Positions 34,835-48,694 of a DNA stretch of 64,000 nucleotides are shown in pieces. The position numbers and the translations under genes were made by a program. The number at the start of each line of letters is the position of its first letter. The stretch's first letter is position 1. Below the pieces are notes generated by a model, which did not search any database, was not told the origin of the DNA, and saw only the letters and a list, made by a program, of their open reading frames with translations. Source of the DNA: Haliclystus octoradiatus (Eukaryota > Cnidaria > Staurozoa > Stauromedusae > Haliclystidae); contig OU744454.1 of NCBI GenBank assembly GCA_916610825.1, forward strand, positions 7,719,422-7,783,421, in the 5' to 3' direction.

Positions 34835-34930
34835 TTTCAAAGCGAAATGTTTTTTCTTTGGAGATTTCAATTTGATTTCGATTTGGCTGCCCGCTAGATT
34901 ATCAACCTTTGAAATCTTCAAAATCTGTAT
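34835..34930. repeat. Right outer arm of the inverted-repeat element
   Basis: Reverse complement matches 31944-32020 and 54638-54720 (GGTTGATAATCTAG, AAATTGAAAT). Confidence 0.7.
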
Positions 34931-35209
34931 ATTTGTTAATACAATGATATCAAATAAAATATCAGATGAATTATATTATTTTCAAACAACATCACAGACC
35001 CATAATTTCCGTACAAAATATTTGTTATTTTACATGGTTATCTCGACACAAATGTTTTCATAATTTCCCGACAACGGATTGTCTGTATTATTTCGCCAGT
35101 AAGACTTACATAGGTCTCGGACAGACACAGAAATACAGTGATATACAAACAGACAGCATTATTAATATAAGATAGGTAGCATAGGACTACGTCATTATTT
35201 AACCTTAAA

Positions 35210-35545
35210 ACTCCGTTATCTCAAAAAGTATTTGTTGAGGGGTTTGAAAGATATTGAGAAATTGTGAGCTAAATTTTGATATAAAAGAAGTTGAAAATTG
35301 CAAAAGTGGGTGGGCAAGCCGGAACCAGTACAAAGCTGTTTCCGATAGAACTACTGCGTGAGCAATTTTTTACTCGCTGAGCAAATTTTCTCTAATTGTG
35401 ATCTACAATTTGATACCAAAAATGTGGCAGTATTTAAAGATGGGTGGGCTAGCGTCAAGCTGGCTAACTTGTTATTCTGCGTGAGCACATTTTTAAAGTA
35501 GCTGAGCAATTGTGGGCTAAATGTGTTCTAAATCTTGATACCATT
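35210..35545. repeat. Degenerate tandem repeat of about 130 bp
   Basis: At least two diverged units share ordered blocks: GTGGGTGGGC or ATGGGTGGGC, CTGCGTGAGCA, GCTGAGCAA and TTTGATA. A partial third unit lies at each edge. Non-coding. Confidence 0.65.
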
Positions 35546-38180
35546 TCGTTACTATCTGAAAGGTTTGAAGAACCAGATTGACAGACTTTTTAAAATTTCT
35601 TGATTTTTTTGACAGAAGTCCGCAACTTCTGTACGCATCAAGGGTGAATTGATGCATTTTAGTCCTGAATACAAATTATACAATCATAAAAACATTTGTG
35701 TAGCAAATATAATAATATTTTTCAAAGCTTCGATATGTTCATATTTTTCGTAATTTATTACTCTTTATGACATATCATTTAATCAAAATTGGGTCATTTT
35801 GAGGGAATTTTATTTCGATTGAATAAGTGTAGGGGATTGAGTTCTCAGGCCAATTTTTGCATATTAAATATTTTTCAAACTTAGGGTAAGTTGTACTCAT
35901 GACGTATGATAGATAACTGCATTTTAAAATTTAGGCAGGAAGATATTTTCATTACCTTTCTAGTAATTGAATATTTGTGAAATTAGGCTGTATAATTCAA
36001 AAGGGCATATATAAAGTGCTAAGGAAGAATATCCATTCTCTACTTTCATAGAAGTGTTTTGTTTACCAATTATGATATAGACCTGTTTTTCCGTACTTTT
36101 CGTTGATATAGATTCTTTTCCCCCCGTATTTGATAGTTTAGATATTTTTATATTCCATTGTTATGCATCAATTTTTGGTACATAGTCAAAGGTACAGTAC
36201 CATAAAATCGAAATTCGACAAAAATTATATATTTGCAATGAAATCGCTGTACGAGCTAGCTGCAAGTCGACAAAATAATTTCATAAATTTTCGTTGATGT
36301 TCAACTTCTTCGATGTGCAATCTCCATAAAGTAGCTTGCACTCACATCAATGTTTGATTTCGAAGAAATTTTGGTCTATTGATATCATATGCAGTTGTGG
36401 CTACACCTTTGATGATTTGATTTGTGTTGCCATGGCAATATTTGAGCAACGTAAATCTTCTGTTTTTCTAGCAGCTTAACAAAAAACTTCCTGTTTATTG
36501 AAAACAGTTTGTGTTATAACTGTAAAAATATATGGTAAGCCCTTTTTCATCGTCACATAGCTTGAAAATTTGCATAAGAAAGAAAATCACTGTATTTATA
36601 AGTAAATGTCATTTTCCATTTCAAATATATACATAAATTTTGTCATACCATTTAAGCATTTTACATTGTTCAACGTGAAATTTTTTCAAAATAACAGTCT
36701 GATTGAGTAGTCATTAAACATAAAAATATTCGTAGACAATATGAATGTAGACATCCACTCTATGTGATAAAAGGAGATATATATAGATGTATACGTTGTT
36801 GACAATTTTACACTGTATCGGTATATCAGACTACTACGTGATGATGTGTATGTTTGTAATGTTGTCTGATGACCGTTTATTTACATGAAACTTGGAATTA
36901 CAACCAAAGAATATATCTTTCTTGACCTTCTCATAATTATTATTATAATCAGACTACTATAAACTTACAGCTTTCTTGTTTTGAAGGTCTTCCTCACTTT
37001 CTTAGAAGATTTGCATCAATGACAGTATAGCTATGTGTATATCAAAAGGCGTTATCATATTAATGTTAAAGTGAGAATGTTAGAAAGTTAACAAATCTCT
37101 GATTACAGGTACCGCAATTGAAATTGCAACAAAGGAATTTTATTATCGTGTCTGTTTTCTAAGCGTAAACAAAAAAGTTTTTACATTATAAGCATCAACT
37201 TATTAATAATTAAGTATTTGGGAATATTCTGTATTAATTCTTGCGCATCTTAAATCTAAGGCATTACCGTCCTACACACATCTTAATTTGTATTTTTAGA
37301 TATCATGTTTCCATAAATTTATATAGTCAATTGTACACACACATGTATGAAAAGGTGCTTAATCTTATTTAAAACAGCATAAGTAGATTGAACACGAGAT
37401 TGTGGCAAAAACTTTTCGAAGAAAATAGCTTTGCCTCATTCCTGCGTTCAATTAATAAATATAGTATAATTTATTTAGCTTAGTTTATTTTTTAAAATAT
37501 TACTTGTAAAGCTGTTTAGGATTTCTGCATATAAATTCAGAGCGTTATATACATAAGGTATATTTTAATTTTTTTTATTACTGAAATTTTCTCAATGCTA
37601 CTATATATATATCACACTAGACGATACGTGAAACATTGCGACACAAAATAATTACAGTCTATTGCAGTAATAATTACGGTTGTAAAACTCTAGAGATTTT
37701 CGAATGCTTTTCGAGTAATTTGATTGGCTAACTCCAGTGTTTGGATCACGCAAGCCAAAAGAACTTGGACATCATGATAGATAAAAACAAAACACCTAAA
37801 AATTTCTAAATAATTGTAAATAAAAATTTGATTAACGTTAGCATCGTCAATGATATATAAATATTCTGAATATCATTATTAAAAGCGTTCTTCCTTTCGC
37901 GTCATTTTGTTTGGTCATATGGCTATTCCGAGACAAAAAGGTCCTACAAAACCGACAAAAATATGCAAAACAGCAGAAACGAGGAACAACAAAAGATCAA
38001 AATCATGGCGTTCGAAATAATCGAAAGTGGTTCGAAAGTATAACTCCTGATCTGAGATTCGAAGAAAGGCAAAATATGAAGAAGACGTGAAGATTTATAG
38101 GAGAAAATTGATCTAATCAGTCAAATCATTTATGTTAAATTCGTTTAAAAATAGCAAAAATAGGTTTTGTTTCACAAAAA
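35546..38180. other. Non-coding region
   Basis: AT-rich sequence with no gene, element end or array that I can support. Confidence 0.4.
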
Positions 38181-38362
38181 GGTTACTAAACGGCAGCCTT
38201 GTGTCTGGGTTCTCTGATACCAACACTTGGGATGTGGGGAGACACTCGAAAGCTGAAAAACACTCGCCCTACGGGCTCTTGTTTTTCTGATGATTTTTCG
38301 TGTATCCCAACATCCCGCGTGTTGGTATCAGAGAACCCAAACACGGCTGCCGTGCATAACCC
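38181..38362. repeat. Long-hairpin (foldback) element 1
   Basis: Arms of about 80 bases (CGGCAGCC, GGGTTCTCTGATACCAACAC) are inverted around a centre near 38270. The arms hold a few mismatches. Core blocks CTCTGATA-CA-CAC, GAGACACTCGAAAGCTGAAAA and ACTCGCC...GGGCTC are shared in order with hairpin element 2 at 45682-45877. Confidence 0.85.
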
Positions 38363-41300
38363 TTTAGTACAATACCAAACCGATGTGTAATAATAATTCC
38401 TGTTATAAAAAGTGAACAATGGTCACAAGTAATTTCCTTTTTATTGTTCTTATTGTCCAGTAGTTGTTGACAGTGAAAACTTTACTTACGTGAGTGACAT
38501 ACATAAACTTAATTCAACAGTCAATTTAAATGTTATCAAATCTAAAGTGGGAATAAACCCTAAGACTATCTTTGCATACGTAGTATAGTCAGTTGTGACA
38601 AAAACAATGACGATACATTTATTTCGATCTGGCAGTTATTTTTACTGAGAAATCACTACAAAGTGGTGTTTTGATATAGATTCCGCACCGGAAAAAAAGG
38701 TTGTATCTATAGCTAGATGGGGTGAAAAATCTTTGACTTGTTTAACATACTTGCGATTGGGTTAATCAATATGGATGTAAGGTTGGAGAGAGTGTAGATC
38801 GTAAAGAAAACCTATTTGATCTTCCCGTAAACTGAGATATGGAGTAACCTATAAACTCAGCAGTAGTAGCAAAATTCCAGCTGGAAAAAAGAAAAGAATG
38901 TCTCAAAAGAAAATCCCTTTTCTTCAGCAAATACTTACAGAAGATGTGATTACTGTATTTACAAATTAATTATTCCAAAAACGCTTTATTGGCAAAATAT
39001 AAAATAACATTTATATTAATTATTTTTTGTTTCAAACCTCTCAATTGCCAATAAAATTTCTTTATGGACAAAGCACTATAGCGAGAGAAGGGTAAAAATT
39101 ACTTCAATTTATGCAATATTATGAAGACTCTAAATTAGATTTAGGAGTGAAAGTTCTGAATGCAGTTTTTCTTCTCCACAATAGAGAGTAAACCTTTACT
39201 TCTATGTGTTATATTTATGTTCATTAAATGACGACTGCATTGTGGGTATTTTGGTAGGAAGGACAGGGGATGTATCATCAGAAATTCCCCCTCGAATATA
39301 TTGTTCAAAAATACAGCAATTAAACATATGGGAGTGCACAAATTTTAATTACCTGATTACCTTAATTACTGAAAATTACCAATATATAAAGCTTGAGATT
39401 ACAAAGCAAATTATTGAATACAATTACACGGAACTTAAACTAACAAAAGGGATTTTATAGATCCAGGTTGTGTGTCGAGTGTTGGATTGATTCAGCTGAT
39501 TGCAAGCATTATAAAAAGACGACTAGCAGCTCTGTTCTTGCATGATTCAAAACACGGAAAGTGTTATGGCTTTGGTGCAGTAGTACCTGTCATTTAACTA
39601 GTGAATTTATGAAGCAGAAACGTCAGTCAAGTTAGAATGTGGATGTATTTTTTTCGTCTTCATCAGGCATAGGCAGATTATGAAAAGTTTTGACAAGATC
39701 AATTTTTAGGAGGAATATTTAAGAGATTCATAATGCAAAGACTGTATAAAATGTTGAATATGAGATTGACATTGAGGATCATGTCAATGATAATAACAAC
39801 AAGGATTATACGGACCGTTTGGTAAACTATCTATGGTCTTTGCTACGGCGTGAGAAGATGATGTCCAATAGCTATTGGATAGTGAAATGTAGACAGCGTT
39901 AAGAAGATCTTGCATTGCTGGCTTTGCAGCGTCAAGTTTGTTACAAGAGAGAGAAAAAGGACGGCAATGCAATGGTTGTGATGAGCCAGTGTCAATTCGA
40001 TGACGAGTGTTTCAATCTTAATCTAAAAAGACACTACCACCAAGGGAATCAAATGTATCAGAATGTTCTGGATGATGAAAGGCATCATTCATTGAATTAC
40101 GACTAAGATCTAATAGAATTTTATGGGGTGACAATAAATCACAATCAATAACAGGGTGTGGAAGTCAACAACAATGAAAGTCCATGATAAATAGTTACGT
40201 AAGGAATTTCAATGATAAAACTGTTCGACATTGTCCATAAAAATAGAAATATTCTATATTTACAATTAGCAGATGGTAGATGAAGATTGTGGGGTTGAAT
40301 CTCAGATGTGCCCATCACCATCAACATCATCATCATACTGATTTATAAATAATTACCAGGCAAAATAGAGAAAGTTTTTCCGGAATCAGTTAAACAGTTG
40401 TAGCGGCGTCACGAAAAACTACCTTCAATATAACTTGATAGGTATGTGTGCGGCAATAGTTGATACTTCGTCGCTAACCACGGAAGCATATAGCAACACT
40501 ACATACTTTCTCTGGCGTTCAAGTACAGCGGATCTAGATGAGCCAAGATGAAGTATTGACACGGGAAAGCAGAAAATGGGCATCATTGGGGTTTGCCTGT
40601 AATATAAATTTGCTCAACAGGCTTTTAATATCAAAAGACTCCGGTGAATTAGCACCATGATACGAGCGTTTTTGGCAATGTTGTCGCGGTTGATATGTTT
40701 GTTGAATATCTAGATGTATTGGTTTCATATTATATGCCACAGTGGTGTCCTGTGAATAGCAGTGGTCACCCCAAATAAATTAATGGTCAACATATTACCA
40801 GTGAGTTTCTCATCATTCCGGATAGAGCTGAGTGAGGCGAGTAGCGCTATAGGAAGACAATCATATTGTAATAGCTTTGATTTCAAAGTAATTTCTGAGA
40901 CCCGTATTTCACATTGAAGTAAACAGCTAATCAATCATTTGGAATTATTGAACGAGTATCTCCACCAAGGTGTTGAGTATCGAAACTTTCAATTTCAAGC
41001 CTTTGTTTAGATCTTCATAATAACAATAACATCGTTGTTTTCAAGAGTCAATAACTTCTGAAACGACGAAACAACAGAATGGTAGCTCGATATGGATGAA
41101 TTTATGCCAGGAATTGTGTAATCGAACTGAGTTTTAATTACATTAAGCCTATCTTGTGGGTTAGGTATTTGTTTTTTAAACGATAGCGATTTTATTGTAA
41201 CTGAAGATGTGTTTAAGATGAAAGGCAAAAGTTGTCTCCGTGTCTCACTAAATACACTGGGAATGCGGGGTGTGTTTAGAGTGGTGTTCTTTGTGTAGCA

Positions 41301-42834
41301 AGTATATTTGGCGTAATAGAAACGGACCATTCCTATAATGTGACTAATTATATTGCTACTACTACTACTATTCAAGTCCTGGGCAAACGACGGCAGCATT
41401 TGTGCCACAAATGTTTATTTTGTCTGACGTGTGTTTTGCGTGCTTGGAGCAGTCCTTTCAAGTGCGGCTAGATGGACCCGACCTTCTCAAGACTTTTCTA
41501 GAACAATTCAGACTAAACTTAGAAGAAAGCCATGGAAAAACCGCATCATTGAATTAGGTCGATACATTTTGAACGAAATAATTTGAAAATGATAACGAAG
41601 ACGTTCGATAACAAAAATCCTTGGAAAGATAGGAAAATGTTTGACAGCCATCAAACACATGACGACAAATAAAATACACGATGCAATACGTCAGACAAAA
41701 CCAAGAAGGTGGCAAAACGGCAAGGATTTTCGAAGGAATTGATAGAAGATGTTTGATAAGTCGCACAAATGTTGCAGTCATTTGCCCGGGGCTTAGAGTG
41801 CCTGGAGTTGAATCTCAATCGCTGTTGTGAGACATAATAATTATTGAGAATGATTATCACACATCTCCTTCGGCTAGTATACCTTGAATACCTTCGAATA
41901 TACCTTGAGTATGTGAAATCTTTGATTCTACTCTGAGATATAGATATGGCAACCTAAGAATAATAGAGCAAAATTTGATAATTGATTGATAATGATGAAT
42001 GAAAACTACAATGAAATACGCTCAGTTAACCAATGTGTAAAGAATAAACAAAATAACGAGACTCTACAGTTCATATTGAATGTATTTTTTACTATAGAGG
42101 TCTCCTAGAAAATTATGTAAAACAGATATTAGAATATTAAATATTGGACCTACATGAATGCTACCGTTTATTAAAATTAGGCAAATTAGGTATTATTTTT
42201 CACAGTAAAATACGGCAAATTAACAACATTCTACGTTAAAATAATGTAAATGAAATAATGTAATATCACGTAAATGGAGTTAACATTGATAATGAACTAA
42301 TAATGAATGAACAATACGATTAAAAACAGTCTGAAATTGAGATCTCAAATTAGGTAAATATTATTTCTGTGTCGACGTAATGTAGATTACCATAACTTCA
42401 GACTTGTTTAAATTGTCATTTTGTAACATTGTTCAATGTTTGTTTGAGCTGGTTTAGCTACTGAGTCCAATAAAATTCTTAACTGCTTCTTTGATAGTGC
42501 TCTTTCAATACCATAAAATTTCGCTACATATTTTAGTGTGGTTATTTGTTGTGATTTTGCGGTTACCGAGAATCGCTTGATTGTGATTCATTTCTATAGT
42601 GATTTTTGTGAACAGCTCATCTAATGTTTTATAACATTTATAGAATCTGACAAAACACAGTAACATTATTAAGATAATATTTAATACAACTAAATAATGC
42701 ATCCTTATTGCTTTTATAAAACACCTACATTAACCTCTAAGTTACAAACGTCAATAACTTAAACAAATTAGTTTAAAATCAATACCTTGTTGTTAAGTCA
42801 AAAATTCTCTATGTTGACCTGATTTTTATCTGCT
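38363..42834. other. Region with many short minus-strand frames, no recognised gene
   Basis: Minus-strand open frames at 40534-40740, 40725-40934, 41007-41408 and 41554-41781 run end to end in different frames, and the 41007-41408 frame is 133 codons. This could be a decayed gene or element, but I recognise no domain, splice pattern or repeat partner. Confidence 0.3.
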
Positions 42835-43195
42835 TAACCCAAACATTTATCCATATTGCACCAAAATGTTTCTATGTAGCCCACATTATTTACGTGTAAA
42901 CCCAAAACTTATCGATACTGCCTAAAGCTGTTTCTGAAAAGTCCCAAAAGTTTTCTGTGTAACCCAAATTTTTTCTGTGCCCAAACATTCATCGATTTTG
43001 CCAAATAAGTTTCTGGGTAGCCCAAAACTGTTTCTATGTAGCTCAAATTGTATCTGTTTAACCCTAACATTTATTTATGTTACTCAAAAATGTCGCTGTG
43101 TAACCTCACAATTCATCTATACTGTCTCAAAATGTTTCTGCCCAGTGCAAACATTTGTTTGCGTAGCCCAATAATTTTTCTGTGTAGCCGTTCTT
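42835..43195. repeat. Degenerate minisatellite, about 30-bp units
   Basis: Imperfect units of the form AAAATGTTTCTGTGTAGCCCAAATT-T repeat about 12 times with drift. The plus-strand open frame at 42977-43174 arises from the repeat. A second patch of the same motif is at 43796-43905. Confidence 0.8.
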
Positions 43196-43795
43196 TTAAC
43201 GGCAGGATTATCTTTGAAAAAGTGAATAATTCATTTTTGATCATTTTTGGGTTTTCCATTTTATTTATAAATTAATTATGTCTTGTTTTTGTTTATGATG
43301 GTGTTTCATTGATTTGAGAAGTATTTCAAACTAAATTATTGATTCAAAGTTACCTCATCTTGCTATATTTTCACTCTTTTGGTAAAAAATAATCATCTTT
43401 ACTGAAGTTCTTCTGCAGAAAATTGTAGTATTGTTTTGGAAAACTATCGATCAACACACATCGCTGGAATCCTCATGTTTTTATCTCTATGAAGATTGTG
43501 ACTTCGATTTTCTCAATGCAGTTCTAAATTAGATGTAGGTCTATATTCATTGGTCGTTTCTTGCAAAGGATATTGATCATTTGATGATAGTGAGATGCAT
43601 CTGTTTGTGATTGGCTAGTTCATGGTCACATGACAAGAAACGCCCGTTTCCATAATGGCTTCCGCAGCTGATTTCGATCACATTTTTCACTTCTAAGTAT
43701 TTTGGTTGTTTAATTTAATTTGTTTAGATTAATTCTTTATTTACAATCTGCATCGTAGAAAAATATTTTATTTGTCACAAAATCTAATTTCGTGG
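43196..43795. other. Spacer between minisatellite patches
   Basis: No supported feature. It separates two patches of the same repeat, so it may be an insertion or unique sequence. Confidence 0.4.
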
Positions 43796-43905
43796 GGCGA
43801 AAATGTTTCTGTATAGCCCCTTATCTGCGTATCGCAAAATTCCTCCATGTCGCCCCAAACTTTTTCTGTGCGGCCCAAATTTTGTCTTTTTTGCACCAAA
43901 TTTTG
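43796..43905. repeat. Second patch of the same minisatellite
   Basis: GCGAAAATGTTTCTGTATAG, GCCCCAAACTTTTTCTGTG and CGGCCCAAATTTTGTC repeat the motif of 42835-43195. Confidence 0.7.
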
Positions 43906-45681
43906 TACCATCTTTAGATTTTGATTAGTTAATCATTTACAGTCCAGAAAAATATTTGATGTTATCTCTTTTTGTGACCAATTTTCTCATAATTATTTCC
44001 TTTCTTTGTTTTTGCATTTCCTCTTCTTTTCAAAATCACTTGCAATACAAATGCTCATTATAAATAATTTAATCTAATTCTTCATTAGTAATTTTTATAT
44101 TAGTTAAAATGTCGTCAGGAGCTCAATCGCAATGATACAGAATAGCAAAACATACTTTTAATGCATTCCATCTATATCCATATTTTAAAGCATTGTTAGA
44201 TTTGAAAATGTGATAAATATTTCTATCAATAAAATTAATAATTAAGGCTTAACAATAAATAGGTAAAGATACGGTTAGAAGATTGTTTGATTGATATTAA
44301 TGTGGTTGCAAAGTGTATAAATTATCTAAATTTTAAGGATGAACTATTGATAGAGAATAGAAGCATATATTACTGTAGCTTTCGAAACAATCAAATCATT
44401 GTAGGTGTTGTTAAATGTGTGGAACCCTCATATAGCATTCTTGCTTAGTAATATTGTAAAGTTACACGGGAAGGGCATTGCAGAGGTAACATCATTCTTT
44501 CTGACTCCAAAGGAGCATTCGTACGAATGTATTGCTTTATTCCAATGAAGTATGGCCATTGAATAAATCCTTTCAGTTGAATAGGTGTGGAGCATTGTAC
44601 GGGTTCACTGGAATCTATTCGAAAGAAGAACCAATTTGATTGGTTAACGCCAATAACGCCATTTCACCATAGCCGAGCTTGACCCCGTCGATTTCAAGAA
44701 ATTTATGAAATTACCAAACAACAGATAATTATTTAAATATGGCATTATAAACTGGCAAGTAATAAAAAGTAAAAAGCAAATACAGTGAATATTTGTAGAG
44801 TCATATACAATTTCATTGAGTTACTGTTTCATGCAGTGCCTCAGTTGTTCAAAATGAATCAAATGGCTCTGGGTGAAATATGTAAGCTAGTAAACAAACA
44901 TGTTTAAAATGTATAGAAATATTTTGCACAAATTAACAATTCAAAAACAATTTGCCTAACTTTTACAGTATTGATAATTGTAAAAACATAACATAACTTC
45001 ATTTAATTAATACATTCCCTTGTCCTTTTATGGCCAGTTTTTTCAAGTTCCTAGATATAAGTATAAGCACTAACTGGCATAGAAAGGAAAGCTTTCGATA
45101 AGCTATCAAAACCAAACAAATTCAACCGCTAAAATTTCAAATAATTAAACCATTTCTCCAAATGAAAGTTAGCAACATTAGATAATCAGTTAGCTAAAAA
45201 GTTATCAAAAATTCAATAATCTGCTCTTTTAAATAGGCAATTAGCAAACATTTAGTCAATAAATCTTTCTTAGTTTCATTTTTTTCTTCACGTTGACGGC
45301 TTTTTACGAAATTCTTCAAATTATAGGTAAGAAACAGTTTCTTTCCTTTTCAAGTTTTTCCAGTCAGTTTTCCATAATGAATAACACACATAAGAACATA
45401 CAAAATATTGTTTAAAGATAAGAATCCATGACTATGTAAGAAAACGACGTTACACATCCATTCTTTTAATTTCAAGAAGAGAAATATAAATTTCCCGATA
45501 TCAATTTTTCCTCGCAGCTTTTAGTTGATTTAAAAAAGACAAGTGTAAAGCTCTCGACTCAGCCTTCTTCCGGTGACGTCACGAAAATAGGAGAATTGCA
45601 TACTTGATCATGGATTGTAAAGATCAGAAAATGCTCTGAAAAAACGTACAAAACATTCACAAATCGGGGTTGGCTATGTTC
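43906..45681. other. Non-coding region
   Basis: AT-rich; no supported feature. Confidence 0.4.
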
Positions 45682-45877
45682 TAAACCAAATAGTTCATAC
45701 TTTCCGTGAACTATGCTCTGATAGCACCACTCGAGTCACTTCAGGAGAAAACTCGAAGGCGAAAATTACTCACCGAGGCGGCTCGTAATGTTCTGATGCC
45801 TTCTCGTTTTCTCCTTACGTGCCTCTCGTGGTGCTATCAGAGCATAGTTCACGGAAAGTATTAACTATTTGTTTACT
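45682..45877. repeat. Long-hairpin (foldback) element 2
   Basis: The arms pair almost completely: AAATAGTTMATACTTTCCG, TGAACTATGCTCTGATAGC, ACCAC, then AGGAGAAAAC and GAAGGC. The outer 45 bases differ at one position. The centre is near 45780. It is related to hairpin element 1 by shared internal blocks in the same order. Confidence 0.9.
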
Positions 45878-46999
45878 ACACCTTCTTCATGTGAATTTCA
45901 GAAATTGACAATTTAATTTCTGAAATGGGTTATGCAATTAGTAGTTCATATTGTGACTATCAATGCCATTAGAACGCAGCTGCATGATATTTAGTTTTGT
46001 GTTATTTGTAAACTGATATTTGAATGTTGAACATTGTCCCATTGCAATCTTTGAATATGTATGACGTCAGTCTATAATAGTTTTTTCTAGAAATTGTCTA
46101 AATTATCGCTTCTTACATACAATTTATGGAAGTTAAAGGATGCCTGTTCAATGATAGCTAAGCTAAAGTTATGTGTTTAGAACGAGGAAACGAAGATGTT
46201 GAACGAGTATTAACCTGTGATCATTTTTTAATTCACTTGAATATGATCGCAAGTCGTGATGGAAACGTCGAGCAAAACAAAAATATTAAATTTGTTATTT
46301 TCAATTGTTTCTTCTCACAAATATTTATCCCAGAAGCTTCTGTTAAATAAATTAGGAAGGCTGTGGTACTGACATTTTTAGTTGCTCATTAATTACATAG
46401 ATGATATTTACATTGCACATTTTTTGTTATTTTTAATAGACGGCATATCATAGATTTCAACGTGTTTGATTTGCTTTACTGATTCAGTCGTAACAAATTG
46501 ATATGAGCCAATTAGTTTAATTTATGGCACCTTGAAAGGAAAATAAAGATCAACGATTGAACGATTTGAAATGACTGAGGTATAAGAGCTATTAAAGAAA
46601 TAATTGAGTGATCTATCATTCGTTGGTGAAATATCCTATAACAAATAGCCCTGTTGTGTGTGTATTTATATGTGTAAGTGTTTAAGTTTAGATAATAACT
46701 CAACCGAATCTCGCACAATTTTTGAGTTTAATATCTCAAACTATTCGCCTTCTTCTGGTAATCATTTTCCACTTAATATTTGCATAACAAAGGTTTAACA
46801 GAGGTCAAACTGACGCAGCAGTAAATCTTGGTTTCTACTTTAATAGAGTAATCCTAGCAAAAATTGCCTCCAAGTCAAAGCGATGCTAATGTTCCATGCT
46901 CTCACTAGCAAAGAACTTGAAAGAAATCGCGATGAAATAATTTTTAATTTGTGTCAATTCAATACCTCACAACTTTTTAAACATAAGTTCATTGACGTA
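45878..46999. other. Non-coding region
   Basis: AT-rich; no supported gene up to the hAT target duplication. Confidence 0.4.
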
Positions 47000-47099
47000 C
47001 ATGACTGCAGGCGCGGATCCAGGAATTATTTTATGGGGGTCAAAATTAATTACGTCATTTGCCACGCCCATTTTGTACACCAAAGAAAGATTGAGTAAG

Positions 47100-48470
47100 A
47101 AGGAAGGATTCAGTCAAAAAATCACATAACGATAAACATACAATGACAATAAATGTTGTAATGGTTATTTTGAGTTAAATATATATAATTATATTGAACT
47201 TCACTTCATCAAGAATTAGTCTTCAATATCCAATATACAATTCAGCTACAATCTGCAACATCAAAAAATGACAATCCACAAATAAAATTGATATATATGA
47301 ACTATAAATATGCACTCTTGAAGGGGTGTAGTGTTGTATAAAATTGATGAATTTATCCGTGATTTATATCGATTATAAGACTGTTCCATTTTGTTAGAAA
47401 TCGCTATAGTCCTGGTATTTGAAGTGAGTTTACCATTTTTCTCAAGAAATCCACAAAGATAAGTGCATTGTCTATTCCAGGTATGAAGTTTTCAAGGTAA
47501 ATAGTTCTATCATTGAGTTCTATTGCCTTATTTTTATGTCAACAGTTGGGCCGGGTTGTTGTGCTTTCTAATTTCGGTACTCAAATTTTGATGCCAGGTT
47601 AGATTTTCAACAATTTGCAAGAGACTAATAGCAGCAAAATGAACCCAAAAAGGACGGACAAGCAGTCAGAAGAATCCAATAGCGTGACAAATTCAAACAC
47701 AGTAGTGACATGCTTTGAACACTTGTCTATACGACAAATTACAGTTTCGAGACACGCAAATCTGAAAATGTAAATCGAATTTAAATTAAATCAGAACTAC
47801 AATCACAATTATTTAAAATATAAACAATTGTTATGGCTTGTCTGACTTTGCCCTCTGTCTGGTTGCTTTTGTCGGGTTCAAATTTATTTATTCTTTATCG
47901 ACCTTGGAAATTGCGACCCAATTGAGTTCAGGTTGAAATGATATAAACAACGTTATTTATATAACAGACGTACTTACACATTGCCTCCAAGTTCTCTACC
48001 AGTTTGTACAATTTCTAATTACTGTGTAGGCCTATAATTTCTGCGTGTAAATCTATCGGCCTTCCAATTCATTCTTCCCAAAATATCTCGTTGTTGATTA
48101 GGGATCAATTCGTAATAATTCGAAGAAAGTCTTGATAAAATAGGTAATCTCTGTCGTCATGACCATTGCAATAAACATGGTTTGTCTCTTTCTTCATGAC
48201 CATTGCAATAAACATGGTTTGATGCAGAGTAGATTTGCTTTGAATTTTTTCAGATGCTTCAACGCTGATAGTCACACGAGGACAAGACCGTTGATTAAAA
48301 CTGCAGAAATATCTAGAAGCGCCATGTGAAGTTACTTCAAATTTATCCAATCAGATATCAAGACTGAGCACAACGCGTGCAATTTCTGCATACAGATTTG
48401 CGAACATATATTTGAGATTTCGACCCTCAAAAACAGGGAAAATTTCCTCAAATTCTGTAGGTCAAAACTA
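47100..48470. other. Internal left part of the hAT element, non-coding
   Basis: No open frame of substance. It includes a 36-bp tandem duplication near 48148-48222 (CATGACCATTGCAATAAACA twice). Confidence 0.6.
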
Positions 48471-48694
48471 CCACGTGGGTAGGTCAATTGTTATTTTTTT
48501 CCACCAATTCACCAATCGGTGACTCTAAAGCACAAAAGAAGTGGGATGGGGGGGGGGGTCAAAATAGCTCCCGGATGAGTAAGTCAGTCCTGTTTTCTCT
48601 TTGGCAATAGGCCTTATGCACATCTTGCGGAGGCTGCGTCAAAGCGAGGCAGGAACTGTTAGAAAGACTGTTCAACTTCTTCGTTGTTTGCAAA

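Noticed and set aside
39640-39670. CTGATGA followed by GAAA on the minus strand, hammerhead-like
   Set aside because: Only four bases lie between the two core blocks, so no stem II can form, and no matching stem I or III is seen.
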